Below are positions 11,460 through 23,895 of a stretch of 64,000 bases of DNA, in pieces. Origin of the DNA: Bugula neritina (taxonomy: Eukaryota; Bryozoa; Gymnolaemata; Cheilostomatida; Bugulidae). The stretch is from positions 7,107,722-7,171,721 of the forward strand of contig OZ037766.1 of assembly GCA_964035545.1 (NCBI GenBank), given 5' to 3'. Within the stretch, counting starts at the first letter, position 1; each line of letters starts with the position of its first letter. The position numbers and the translations under genes are program-made. The notes beneath the pieces are model-generated. The model worked only from the letters and a program-made list of their open reading frames with translations. It searched no databases and was not told the origin of the DNA.

Positions 11460-12399
11460 TTGATATACATATATATATATATATGTAAGGGTGCTAAGAC
11501 AGCTCTTGGTTGCTTCTAAAGGATATAATAATTGAGTTTCCAAATATCTTTAAGTGAAATCTAACAAAATGCTGCATATTAAAAATTCCATTCTCATCAT
11601 ACAATGATCTCTTCAACACTGGGAAATTAAAAGTACTAGTAAACACCACTTATAAGTTTTAACGTCATCTTGCAAAAGTTGTCTTTCCTAAAAATGCAGT
11701 AATGCACATTAACTTGTTAACTTGTAAGTAATTGTTAAAACAAATTATTCTGTATAAATCTGCAGTAACAAGAAGATTTATTATATAAAATATAAGAATT
11801 CAATTAGAAGCTTTTATTAGACTTTTGCTTTTAGGGTATTGTCTCAAATATATGATTTTCACAAAGTCAATTTAATTCTTTTGAGATATTAAGTTTTTTC
11901 AGGCCTGAATTTAGCGAAGCTCAAAGTAAATATCCAATCATTATTTGATGAAACTAATAATATTATTCAATAATTAAGTATCAATTACTAAATTTATTTA
12001 AATGCAGCATAATAAAATTTTAATATTTTTCACACTAAATTAAAACAACTTGAAACAGTCTGACAAATTACAAATATTATAATAATGTGGTTTTTTATTT
12101 ATTGCTCACTTAATAGCCCATAAAAATATATAATAAAAGCATAAAATAACTTATAGCAAAATCAACCACCCATAAACCTTGCAGATAAGCCATCTAATCA
12201 AAGTCCTGTTTAGTGCTTAGCAATGTTTAGAGATGATGTAATCATGCTGATAAATAATATGAGATATGAAAATAAATTTTCAAACATATCATTTTTGTCA
12301 TATGTGATTAATTATATATAGCACCTACACTACACAATACAAGCAGGTTATTGTTATATTAATAAGCTTTATTGCTATAACTTCATAGCATCACTAGCT

Positions 12400-14400
12400 T
12401 CAACTGTAATGTAGCTGAAGTCTCCCAACACCATTATCGTGAGAAACATAGAGGTAGTCATCTTGAACCATTATTCCCAGTATTTCTCCCAACTTCTCTA
12501 ATTCTTCATTCTTCAGTTGCTGCAGTATGGCGCCTAAAAATAGCTATATGTCATTAATTAAAAATGTAATAATTACTCCTAATGCAGATTTTATTAGGAT
12601 TTGAAGGTGTACAAGCTTCAAGCGTGTTACACCAAATGTGAGCATCTATAGCATATTGTAGCACAATACCTTCTTCAGCACTGCAGGCCAAGCAATTAAA
12701 AGTTGATGTTGAAATAGCAAACTAAAAAAATTTCACAAGATCTTGAATAAATTGTCCATTCTTTTACTCGACCAACTTGTAAATATGTGCAGTTACCATT
12801 CAAAATTTTTCTCTATATACAAATAAGCTAACACGAACTATTATCAATGATTGTTTTACATAAACTTTGACTTCTATAAGTTACACAATGGCTGCATAAA
12901 CTACACATGTGTGTTTTACATAATATTTTAATAGCTCAATTTATAACAGCAGCAATTTTATGCCTGTTGATGTATATACAGAGAATTACAATTCAGGCAT
13001 AATGACTTATTGTCATAAATTAAAAAAATTCAATCCAATAGTAAAAATTATAAATATTATTTGAATCTGCACATGATATTGTATATAGTATGCTTGGCAA
13101 CAAAAATTATACTAAAGACTTTGCACAATTATTCTAATGAAACCAATTATATAATTCAGTGAACTATATCATGTCTCATATTTACTTGTGCTGAAGTAAC
13201 TTTTGTTAACATACCGTTTGGGTAAATAAGAGTGAAGCAGTTGATCTTTTCATTCGATCGTACCCAAGTAACACCATTTCTATCAACACACACTGAGAAA
13301 GGACTCTCAACATCTGCTGACCAGAGAATTTTCCCAGATGCTAATTGCTTCTTGTAAATTTTGCCATATTTTCTATCAGCTAAAATAACTGAATCTGAAG
13401 GGCAGCCAGCAATGCCGGCAGCTGATGCATTCCAGATGATGTCTGGTAAAGATTCTCCTTCGAGTGAAAAAACTTTCAAGTTACCAGGCAGCAGTTTTGA
13501 CAAAACAACTTTGTTGTCAACAACTGCAATGTCACATGCAGTGCCCTCAACCTGCCAAGATTTTACAATATTCAATTCCTTATCATATACTACAATCTCG
13601 TCCTGTGAACCTTCTAAAGTATTGCCTAATACTATCCAATCTTTGTAAGGCACAATTGTGAAAGGATAATCAGCAAATAAAATTGACCTTTCCACACAAC
13701 TTCTGTTACTGAAGTTAATCAAATCCATTTTCCCTTTCTTTGCTACCAGAATTCTATCATCTGAGTGCCAAGCCACATCATAGCAAAGTGAGGAGGTATG
13801 CAGCGACTCATAGCTGCCCAGTTGAATTACAGGTCCTTCTTCTGCAACAGCATAAAATTAAATAGCTACTTCACAGGCGAAAATATTGGTAAACCGTTGC
13901 GGCATGTGCAGAAATACAAGATTTGCCCATGTAATTTCATATGAATATCAATAATATTAGGTAGAGTTGAATTTAGAATTTTATTTGTTTTCTTTACTTT
14001 AGTTTGAGGCCCAAGTACATGCAAATCATGATAAAACACTTTGGAAACTCTCGTGCCCGAACAACTAGAGCTTGTAGCAACGTAGATCGTGAAAAGTAAA
14101 AAACTTTGAGTTGTTATATAAATCTTATTTACATCAGGTGATGGGCATCAAAACTTAAATATAGTTAATAAATAATCATGCTAGATTTACACATGATGTT
14201 GAAGTGCCTCGCATTAAAACCATTAGATTTGCAATATTTTGCTTACAATATAATATATTTCAAATATGAGCTCTGACTTGATAAAATATATTATTGATAA
14301 ATATTTAAAAAAAGGAGCAATTGATAATAAACTTTTTAGCTTATAAACTACACATTTTAATTTCACTGCTGTATCACATACATAAACACATACCTGTCAT
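12400..14400 (-). CDS. propeller-only TRIM-related protein (copy A)
   Basis: Three coding exons on the minus strand: 14394-14400 (ATGACAG, phase 1), 13215-13841 and 12400-12533, giving 255 residues beginning MTEEGPVIQLGSYES. The middle exon carries blade-like repeats: DVAWHSDDRILVAKKG, FTIVPYKDWIVLG, CDIAVVDNKVVLS, then FSLEGES, DIIWN, and finally FSVCVDRNGVTWVRSN. They match, position for position and phase for phase, the C-terminal propeller exons of the two full TRIM-like genes at 27.9 and 43.2 kb. The last exon (GAILQQLKNEEL through GVGRLQLHYS) closes the propeller. No RING, B-box or coiled coil is found upstream. The start is supported by conservation of ATG-(ACA/GCA)-G|GTATGT in all three copies under a TATA-like box. 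AATAAA lies 26 nt past the stop (complement of 12369-12374). Confidence 0.78.
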
Positions 14401-14427
14401 TATACTTATAGCTGCCAATATGTTTTA

Positions 14428-14435
14428 CTTTATAG
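14428..14435 (-). promoter_or_regulatory. TATA-like box of copy A
   Basis: CTATAAAG on the minus strand about 30 nt upstream of the start codon, kept in copies B and C inside a conserved TATTGGCAGCTATAA context. The short distance implies a very short 5' leader. Confidence 0.55.
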
Positions 14436-16262
14436 CTATAAGTTGACAATCCTAATAATGACAATAATATATTCAAGTATAGATAATTGAGATAAACCTG
14501 GGAATTGAGTAGTAGCCACTTGGAAAGAGTTTTATTTGCTAGTGTTATAGCGCTGAAAGTTAAGGGGACTTAACTTGAACCTTATAACTATAGTTGAATA
14601 AGCTGCAGTTTCAGTTCATGTGCTGTAATTCTTCCTTTACTTGCAGTTGAGCTTGCAAGGCTTTAGCTTTTGATAAATTGGCAAATGACGAAAGTTAAAA
14701 TTATTCGCTAAAATTGTTCAAATATATAACCAAAATTATACTAATCTTGTATTATAAATAATTATAAAGTCTATTATAACAATATTATAATATATTCTGA
14801 TCATTAGAATTAACATTTAATCAGCAGTTGTCATGTTTTTAAAGTGAAATGTCGGTATTTACAGTAGAATAATTGGAAATCCCGTTTGAATGCACAGTTT
14901 AAAAGATATGATATCAGTTCATAATCTAATATCATTATCAGTTGTTTTTAAAGAGTATAACTTGCAATAAACTGTGTTGGTGCAGTCCGGCTAGTACCCA
15001 ATTTTTAATATATTCATTTTAATATATGAGTTTATGAAAGAGTAGCTGGCAGATTTATATTCAAACACCCATTACTGTAGTTATTACTACTCCTCAATGG
15101 TAGTTATAGCAAAGCTGTGAATGCACAAACTGAATAAAATAGTTGTTATAGTGGCACGCTGAGAGTTTAGCTAATGACAATAGCCTATCAGATACGTGAG
15201 CTATCGTGTTACTAAGAGTTGCCCTACCAGCCACCGTATAGCTGAGATAGCTACAAGCTAAGGCAGATAAAACCCAGACAAACAGAGTGAATGGTCACTT
15301 TCATCTAGCAGCTTTATCGCTGGTAAGACATACTATTACATTGTGGTAATCTAACAATAGTATACCTATAGTTATATAATGCATTCCTTATGGTCAAGCT
15401 GATTTACTTGATTCATTTTAATCAGTGATTCCACTTTTACTTTTAGTGTTACGTTTTCACTTACATGACTTCAATAAATCTGATAATATGAAAATCAATC
15501 ACTTGCCTAATCAGCTTATAATGCCAGTTTCAGAGTTTTATTAACTGACAAATGTTTTAAAGTTTATTCTAAGGTAAGCTATAGCCTATAATATTATGCT
15601 GTTCTTAAAGTATATACTATTGCGTGAGTTTTAAATTGTATGTACTATGAAAAAACTTTGCCTTCTTTGGGGCTGAAACCTGAGACCTCAGGCTTGCAAG
15701 CAAGTGCGCTATAAACCTATGCACCACTGGGACCACAGGGTATAAGCTCCACACTACATATACTGTGGCTATACAGACTAAATTATTTGAATTATATATT
15801 AATTATATTGATTATTAAAGCTATTACTAATACTGTTTGTATCACAACTTTTAGCTGGCATGTCATGGTTTTTGCCACACCCCTTTTCTCTATCTCTTGA
15901 CTGATGTATTCTGCAGCTAGTAGGTAAAACTACTGCTGCAGGTCTGCTGTCTAGTTTGAGTAGAGCAGTTTCCCTTTAAGATTGTTTCCACACTCCCAAC
16001 ATATTTTAGCATCCAATAGCTTTTTTATTGCCTGGACTGTTCTAGTTGATCATTTGCTGTAATATTCCTATATGACACTAGCCAGGAGAGGTTTGAACGT
16101 TGCTAAAGCTTTCTAGATTGGTTTGATAATTTTAACTTTTTTAGACCCAAACAGGAGAGTTTTAAATTCAGATTAAACTGCAAGTGCTTGTTTCTGCAGC
16201 CCGTATACTGTAGTTGCAGTCAAAGTGCATAATTATACTGCAAGTGAGTGTTTATAATAAGT
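14436..16262. other. non-coding flank between copies A and B
   Basis: About 1.8 kb upstream of copy A. I looked for RING or B-box exons on the minus strand. Candidate frames (for example around 14570-14690 and 15960-16010) are broken in the equivalent positions of units B or C, so I call it non-coding. Holds one tRNA-like repeat. Confidence 0.5.
15668..15745 (-). mobile_element. tRNA-like SINE (family 2) copy
   Basis: On the minus strand: CCCAGTGGTGCATAGG, then GCGCACTTGCTTGCAAGCC (anticodon-arm-like), then GGTTTCAGCCCC (degenerate B-box). It is related to the sequences at 47379 and 49323. It is absent from the same place in unit B, so it entered unit A after duplication or was lost from B. 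Confidence 0.5.
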
Positions 16263-17099
16263 CTAACAAAATACCACAGTTTACAAATTCTATTATCACC
16301 ATACAGAGATTTCTCCATTTACACAGAGAGATTAAAAATACTATACCTAGTGAATAACGCTCGTAGGTTTTAATGCCATTTAGCAAGAATTGTCTTTCCT
16401 ATAAACCTTTTGATGCACATTGACTTGCTAATTTATAATCAATTATTAAAAATGTACTATGCTGTATGAATTTGCAGCAGCAAGGAGACTCGTGTTACAA
16501 AATATAAAAATTTACTTGTGAACTTTCGTTACACTTTTGCTTTTAGGGTTATATTTTTTCAAATATATAACTTTCGCAAAGTCAATTTAATTTTTTTGAG
16601 ATATTAAGCTGTTTGTTCAGATCTGTATTGGGAAGTTATAAGTGAATATTTAATAATCATTCAATACACCTAATAACATTATTCAATAAAGTATTAGGTA
16701 CCAATTTTTATTCAAATGCAGCATCATAAAATTTTAATATTTTTCACACTAAATTAAAACAACTTGAAACAGTCTGATAAAGTATAAATAGTATTATAAT
16801 GTGACTCACATAATAGCCCAAAAGTTTACAATAAAAATATAAAAAATTGTTTTTATAAAATCAACCAGCCATGCATAAACCTTGCAGATCGACCATCTAA
16901 TCAAAATTGTGTTTGGAGCTTAGCAATGTTTAGACCTGATGTAATCATACTGATAAATAATATAAGACATGAAAATAAATTTGCAAACATATCATTTCTG
17001 TTATATGCAATTAATTATATAGCATCTACACTACACAATACAAGCAGGTTATTGTTATATAAATAAGCTCTATACTGCTACTACATAGCAGCACTAGCT

Positions 17100-19351
17100 T
17101 CAATTGTAATGTAGCTGAAATCTCCCAACACCATTATCATGAGAAACATACAGGTAGTCATCTTGAACCATTATTCCCATTATTTTCCCCAACTTCTCTA
17201 CTTCTTCATTCTTCAGTTGTTGTAGTATGGCTCCTGAAAATAACTATATCCCATTAATGAGAAAAGTAATAACTACATTTTTTAATACAAGTTTTATTAT
17301 AATTTAAAGGTGTGCAAGCTGAGCAGCCGTGGTTTAGCGGGTTAGAGCATTTGCCTAGTAAGGACGGAGTCATTGGTTTGGGCCTGACAAAGGCTATTGG
17401 TGATGTTAGGAAAAGCATCCAGTCATAATTGCTCCTGTGCCTCATCTGAATAAATTCTTATAGCCCTATTCAACAAAAACCCCTTCCATCAGTGGTTTTC
17501 TCACAGGGATAGTGACTATAAATTGTGTAAGTTTTTAAAGGTGTACAAGCTGCAAGAATGTTGTACCAAATGTGAACATCTATAACATTGTAGTACAATA
17601 CTTTTTTTTCGATACTGCAGGCCAAACAATTAAAAGTTCATGTTGAAATACTAAACTAAACTAAACAGATTACGCAAGATCCTGAATAAATTGCAATGCC
17701 ATGCAACCATTTTTGACATTCTTTTGCTCGACCAACTTGTAAAGATGTGTAGTTATCATTAAAAACTTTTCTCTATATACAAATAAGCTAATATACAAAT
17801 TATTATCAGTAATTATTTTACATAGACTTTGATGTCTATAAGTTACACAATAGCTGCATAAACTACATGACATGTGTGTTTTACATAATATTTTAATATA
17901 GCTCCATTTATAATAGCAGCATTTCTATGCTGTTGATGTATATATATACGGATAAGTACATTTCAGGCACAATGGCTTATTGTCATTAAACGACAAAAAG
18001 TTTTCAATGCAACAATAGAAATTATAAGCATTATTCTAATGAAGCAAATTATATAACTCAGTGAACTGTACCATGTCTCATTTACTTGTGCTCAAGTTAC
18101 TTTGTTAACATACCATTTTGGTCAATAAGAGTGAAGCAGTTCTTTTCATTTGATCGTACCCAAGTAACACCATTTCTATCAACACACACTGAGAAAGGAC
18201 TCTCGACATTTGCTGACCAGGGATTGTTCCCAGATGTTAATTGCTTCTTGTAAATCTTGCCATATTTCCCATCAGCTAAAACAACTGAATCTGGAGGGCA
18301 GCCAGCAATGCCGGCTGACGTTCCATTCCAGATGATGTCTGGTAAAGATTCACCTTCGAGTGAAAAAACTCTCAAGTTACCAGGCAGCTGCCTTGACAAA
18401 ACAACTTTGTTGTCAACAACTGCAATGTCACATGCAGTGCCCTCAACCTGCCAAGATTTTACAATATTAAACTCTTTATCGTGTACTACAATTTCTACCT
18501 TCGGACCAGTTATGATAGTGCCTAATATTATCCAATCTTTGTAAGGCACAATTGTGAAAGGATGATCAGCAAATAAAATTGACCTTTCCACACAACCCCC
18601 ATTACTGAAGTTAATCAAATCCATTTTCCCTTTCTTTGCTACCAGAATTCGATCATCTGAGTGCCAAGCCACATCATAGCAAAGTGATGAGGTATGCAGT
18701 GACTCATAGCTGCCCAGTTGAATTACAGGTCTTTCTTCTGCAACAACATAACATCAAATTGCTACTTTACGGGTGAAAATATTGGTAAACCATCGAAAAA
18801 CTATTTGTCTGTGTATACTTTCATTAGAATATAATTGATATAAAGTTGAATTGAATTCAGAATGTTATTTGCTGTCGTTACTTTAGTTAAGGCCAAAGTA
18901 CATGCAAATCACGCTGAAACGTTTAGGAAAACCTTGTGCCCTAGTCGTTAGGGCTTGTAGCAACGTTGATAAAGAGCAAAAAATCTTGAGTTGTTATAAA
19001 TCTTGTTTACATCAGGTGATGGGCATATCATATTGCACAGGCCTGGACTCAATAAAGTGGGCAAAATATATGGTGATGGGCATCAAAACTTAGATATACC
19101 TTATTAAAACAATCACGCTAGATCCACACATTATGATGCTGTATATTGCCCAATCAATTTAGAATCATATAACTCAGGCAAAGGAGTGCAATATTTCAAA
19201 TTTGAGCACTGACTTAATAGACTTAATATTAAAAAAATAAACACTTGAAAATAAAATGTTTACTTATAAATTATGTATTCTTATAATTTCACTGCTGAAT
19301 CTCATAGACTATAGAGAGTATAATTCACATATATAAACACATACCTGTCAT
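17100..19351 (-). CDS. propeller-only TRIM-related protein (copy B)
   Basis: Exons on the minus strand: 19345-19351 (ATGACAG), 18114-18737 and 17100-17233; 254 residues starting MTEERPVIQLGSYES. It keeps the same blade motifs as copy A (DDRILVAKKGK, FTIVPYKDWIILG, DIAVVDNKVVLSRQLPG, FSVCVDRNGVTWVRSN), with a variable stretch after the WIILG strand (TIITGPKVEIVVHD) and one residue fewer near RSNEKN. Splice phases (1 and 1) match copies A and C and the two full TRIM-like genes. Intron 2 contains a SINE that unit A lacks. The AATAAA seen after copy A is mutated here (AGTATAGAG), so another poly(A) signal must be used if the gene is active. The frame is intact and I see no disabling change. Confidence 0.77.
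17321..17533 (+). mobile_element. SINE family 1 in copy B intron 2, with 18-bp target duplication
   Basis: tRNA-like head GAGCAGCCGTGGTTTAGCGG, GGCTATTGGTGATGTTAGG segment, CATCCAGTCATAATTGCTCC body and CTCACAGGGATAGTGACTAT tail. It is flanked by TTTAAAGGTGTRCAAGCT at 17303-17320 and 17534-17551. Unit A has a single uninterrupted copy of that target (about 12603-12620), i.e. an empty site. Confidence 0.9.
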
Positions 19352-19372
19352 TACACTTATAGCTGCCAATAA

Positions 19373-19380
19373 GTTTTATA
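19373..19380 (-). promoter_or_regulatory. TATA box of copy B
   Basis: TATAAAAC on the minus strand, about 22-29 nt upstream of the ATG, in the same TTATTGGCAGCTATAAG context as the other copies. Confidence 0.55.
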
Positions 19381-21671
19381 CTCTCTAGCTGGACAATATC
19401 CTAATAATGATAATAATATATTCAGGTACAGATAATTGAGATAAACCTGAAAATTGAGTAGTATAAGCCACTTGGAAGAACTTTTATTTGCTAGTACAAC
19501 AGTGCTTGCAGGTTAGGTGACTACAGTAATTGAAACTCTCAACTGTAGTTGAATAGGCTGCAGTTTCAGTTTTTGTACTGTAATTCTTCTTTATTCGCAG
19601 TTAAGCTTCCTTGGTGCTAGCTTTGTGTAAACTAATAAACAACAAAAGATAAAATTGTTGGCTAAAATTGCTCAATTATTGCATTACTGCAATTTCTATG
19701 TTTTTGTATTTTAAATAATTAAGCTGTTATAAAAATAGTTATTATATTTTGAGCATTATAATTAACATTTGTTTATCGGTCATGTTATTTTTTAAAGCGT
19801 AATGTTGGTTATTTACAGTAGAATAATTGGAAATCCCATTTAAATGTACAGTTAAAAAGAAATCATAACTGTTCGTAATCTAATACGCTGAGTATAACTT
19901 GCAGTAAACCTTTGTCAACAGCTCAGTGATATATTTGTGCTGGTGCAATCAGGTGAGTACGCAATTTTTAATATATTCATACTAATGTGAGTTTATGAAA
20001 GAGTAGCTGGCAGATTTATATTCAAATGCTCATAACTGTAGTTTTTATATTACTATTCTTCAATAGTAGTTATAGCAAAGCTGTGAATGCACAAACTGAA
20101 CAAAATATAGTATACTTATAGTTATATAATGCATTCCTTATAGTCGAGCTGATTTACTTGATTCAATTTAATCAGTGATTCCACTTTTACTTTTAGTGTT
20201 AAGTTTTCACTTACATGACTTGAATAAATCTGATAATCTGAAAGTGAATCACTTGCATTCATCAGTTACATGCAGAGTGTTATTAACTGATAAATGTTCT
20301 TAAGTTTAATCTAAGGTAAGCTATAGCCTATATATTATGCTGGCTTTAAAGTATATATGCTATGTAGATTAAACAATTTGAATTACACATTAATTATATT
20401 GATTATTAAAGCTATTACTAATACTGTTTGTATCACAACTTTTAGCTGGCATGTCATGGTTTTTGCCACACCCCTTTTCTCTATCTCTTGGCTTTAGCTG
20501 ATGTATTCTGCAGCTAGTAGGTAAAACTACTGCTGCAGGTCTGCTGTCTAGTTAGAGTAGAGCAGTTTCCTTTTAAGTTTGTTTCAACACTCCCAACATA
20601 TTTTAGAAGCTAATAGCTTTTTTATTGCCTGGGCTGTTCTAGTCTATCATTTGCTGTGATATTCCTATAACGTACTAGCCAGGAGAGGTTTGACTGTTGC
20701 TAAAGCTTTCTAGATTGGTTTGATAATTTTAACTTTTTTAGACCCAAACAGGAGAGTTTTAAATTCAAATTAAACTGCAAGTGCTTGTTTCTGCAGCCCG
20801 TACTGTAGTTGTAGTCAAAGTGCATAATTAAATTGCAAGTGAGTGTTTATAATAAGTCTAACAAAATACCACAGTTTACAAATTCTATTATTACCATACA
20901 GAGATTTCTCCATTTACACAGAGAGATTAAAAATACTATACCTAGTGAATAACGCTCGTAGGTTTTAATGCCATTTAGCAAGAATTGTCTTTCCTATAAA
21001 CCTTTTGATGCACATTGACTTGCTAATTTATAATCAATTATTAAAAATGTACTATGCTGTATGAATTTGCAGCAGCAAGGAGACTCGTGTTACAAAATAT
21101 AAAAATTTACTTGTGAACTTTCGTTACACTTTTGCTTTTAGGGTTATATTTTTTCAAATATATAACTTTCGCAAAGTCAATTTAATTTTTTTGAGATATT
21201 AAGCTGTTTGTTCAGATCTGTATTGGGAAGTTATAAGTGAATATTTAATAATCATTCAATACACCTAATAACATTATTCAATAAAGTATTAGGTACCAAT
21301 TTTTATTCAAATGCAGCATCATAAAATTTTAATATTTTTCACACTAAATTAAAACAACTTGAAACAGTCTGATAAAGTATAAATAGTATTATAATGTGAC
21401 TCACATAATAGCCCAAAAGTTTACAATAAAAATCAACCAGCCATGCATAAACCTTGCAGATCGACCATCTAATCAAAGTTGTGTTTGGAGCTTAGCAATG
21501 TTTAGACCTGATGTAATCATACTGATAAATAATATAAGACATGAAAATAAATTTGCAAACATATCATTTCTGTTATATGCAATTATTTATATAGCACCTA
21601 CACTACGCAATACAAGCAGGTTATTGTTATATAAATAAGCTCTATACTGCTACTACATAGCAGCACTAGCT

Positions 21672-23858
21672 TCAATTATAATGTAGCTGAAATCTCCCAA
21701 CACCATTATCGTGAGAAACATAGAGGTAGTCATCTTGAACCATTATTCCCATTATTTTCCCCAACTTCTCTACTTCTTCATTCTTCAGTTGTTGTAGTAT
21801 GGCTCCTGAAAACAACTATATCCCATTAATGAGAAAAGTAATAACTACATTTTTTAATACAAGTTTTATTATAATTTAAAGGTGTGCAAGCTAAGCAGCC
21901 GTGGTTTAGGGGGTTAGAGCGTTTGCCTAGTAAGGACGGAGTCATTGGTTTGGGCCTGACAAAGGCCATTGGTGATGTTAGGAAGAGCATCCAGTCATAA
22001 TTGCTCCTGTGCCTCATCTGAATAAATTCTTATAGCCCTATTCAACAAAAACCCCTTCCATCAGTGGTTTTCTCACAGGGATAGTGACTATAAATTGTGT
22101 AAGTTTTTAAAGGTGTACAAGCTGCAAGCATGTTGCACCAAATGTGAGCATCCATAGCATAATGTAGTACTATATTTTCTTTCATACAGGCCAAACAATT
22201 AAAAGCTGATGTTGAAATAGCATACTAAAAAGATTATGCAAGATCCTGAATAACTTGCCAATTCCATGCAACCAGAGTTTGACATTCTTTTGCCCGACCA
22301 GCTTGTAAAGATACATGTGTAGTTTTCTTTTAAAAATTTTTTCAAGATACAAATAAGCTAATATACAAACTATTATCAATGATAATTTTACATAGACTTT
22401 GATGTCTATAAGTTACAAAATAGCTGCATATATATTACAAATGTGTGTTTTACATAGTTTATAGTAGCTCCAATTAGGATCTACATAATATGGCATTGTG
22501 TATATAATATGCTTGGTGACAAAAACTATACATGAAGACTTTGCACAATTATTTTAATGAAGCAAATTATATGATTTAATAAACTGTATCACATCTCATT
22601 TACTTGTGCTAGTTACTTTGTTAGCATACCGTTTGGGTCAATAAGAGTGAAGCAATCCGTATCATTTGATCGCACCCAAGTAACACCATTTCTATCAACA
22701 CACACTGAGAAAGGACTTTCAACAGTTGCTGACCAGAGATTGTTTCCAGATGTTAATTGCTTCTTGTAAACCTTGTCATATTTTTTATCAGCGAAAATAA
22801 ATGAATCTGGAGGGCAGCCAATGATGCCTACTGATGATCCATTCCAGATGATGTCTGGTAGAGGTTCTCCTTCGAGTGAAAAAACTTTCAAGTTACCAGG
22901 CAGCTGCCTTGACAAAACAACTTTGTTGTCAACAACTGCAATGTCACATGAAAAGCCCTCGACTTGCCAAGATTTTAAAATATTGAATTCTTTACCATAA
23001 ACTGCAATTTCTGTTTTCTGATCATTTATTTTAATGCCTAATATTATCCAATCTTTGTAAGGCACAATTGTGAAAGGATGATCAGCAAATAAAATTGAGC
23101 TTTCCACACAACTTCCATTACTGAAGTTAATCAAATCCATTTTCCCTTTCTTTGCTACCAGAATTCGATCATCTGAGTGCCAAGCCACATCATAGCAAAG
23201 CGAGGAGGTATGCAGCGACTCATAGCTGCTCAGTTGGATTACATATGTTTCGTCTGCAACAACATAAAATCAAATAGCTACTTTACAGGATGCAAAAATT
23301 GGTAAAAGATTGTGGAGTGTGCGGAAATATTTGTCTGTGTACTTTCATTTGAATGTAATTGATATATCAAGTAGAATTAAATTCAGAGTTGCCTTGTTTA
23401 TATACTTTAGTTGAGACTGGAGTACTTGCAAATCACATTAAAACATTTGGGAAAACCTTGTGACGTAAGGACTAGGGCTTGTAGCAATGTTGATAAAAAG
23501 TAAAAAACCTTGAGTTGCTGAAAATCTTATTTACATGGAAATATCATATTGCACAGGCCTGAACTTGATCAAATGGGTAGAATATATTGCAATGGGCATT
23601 AAAACTTAGATTCACCTTATTAAACAATCAATTAAACAATTAAACGCATCATGATGCTGTATTGCCCAATCAAATTAGAATTATATAACTCAGGCAAAGG
23701 TGTGCTATATTTAAAATATGAGCTCTCACTCATCCAAATTAATATTTAAAAACAGAAAAAATGATGATAAATTTTTTAGCTTATAAACTACATATTATAA
23801 TTCCGCTGGTGCATCACATAAAAAGTATAATTCACATACATAAACACATACCTGCCAT
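21672..23858 (-). CDS. propeller-only TRIM-related protein (copy C)
   Basis: Exons on the minus strand: 23852-23858 (ATGGCAG), 22630-23253 and 21672-21805; 254 residues beginning MADETYVIQLSSYES. Same propeller motifs as A and B, with substitutions clustered in a few segments: IKINDQKTEIAVYGKEFNI where B has IITGPKVEIVVHDKEFNI, GFSCDIAVV where B has GTACDIAVV, and SVGIIGCPPDSFIFADKKYDK where B has SAGIAGCPPDSVVLADGKYGK (compared piecewise). The last exon is nearly identical to that of B. Intact frame and splice sites. It is transcribed divergently from the full TRIM-like gene that starts 4 kb away at 27852. Confidence 0.77.
21893..22105 (+). mobile_element. SINE family 1 in copy C intron 2
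   Basis: Same insertion as in copy B, with the same target duplication (21875-21892 and 22106-22123), inherited through duplication and not an independent event. Confidence 0.9.
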
Positions 23859-23887
23859 TTCATTTATAGCTGCCAATATGTTTTACT

Positions 23888-23895
23888 CTTTATAG
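23888..23895 (-). promoter_or_regulatory. TATA-like box of copy C
   Basis: CTATAAAG on the minus strand about 30 nt upstream of the start codon, aligned with the boxes of A and B. Confidence 0.55.

Larger units (their letters stand above)
11561..16262 (-). repeat. tandem duplication unit A
   Basis: First of three head-to-tail units, each containing one propeller gene on the minus strand plus about 3 kb of flanking sequence. Unit starts align at CTAACAAAAT-type sequence at 11561, 16263 and about 20858. Unit A lacks the SINE carried by B and C downstream of the gene, but has its own tRNA-like repeat near 15668. Confidence 0.8.
16263..20857 (-). repeat. tandem duplication unit B
   Basis: Second unit. 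Its 3' part (16263 to about 17555) is almost identical to unit C (20858 to about 22127), and its upstream end (about 20390-20857) closely matches the upstream end of unit A, while the middle with the propeller exon is clearly more diverged from both. Confidence 0.8.

Noticed and set aside
14560-14700. Coiled-coil-like frame upstream of copy A on the minus strand (LSKAKALQAQLQVKEELQ)
   Set aside because: Units B and C have stops and indels at the same place, there is no acceptor in frame, and the conserved small first exon explains the gene start.
15950-16030. Cys-containing frame in unit A resembling the start of a RING (KICWECG)
   Set aside because: The matching segment in unit B has a stop right after the second Cys and unit C loses the Cys. 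No later zinc ligands follow.
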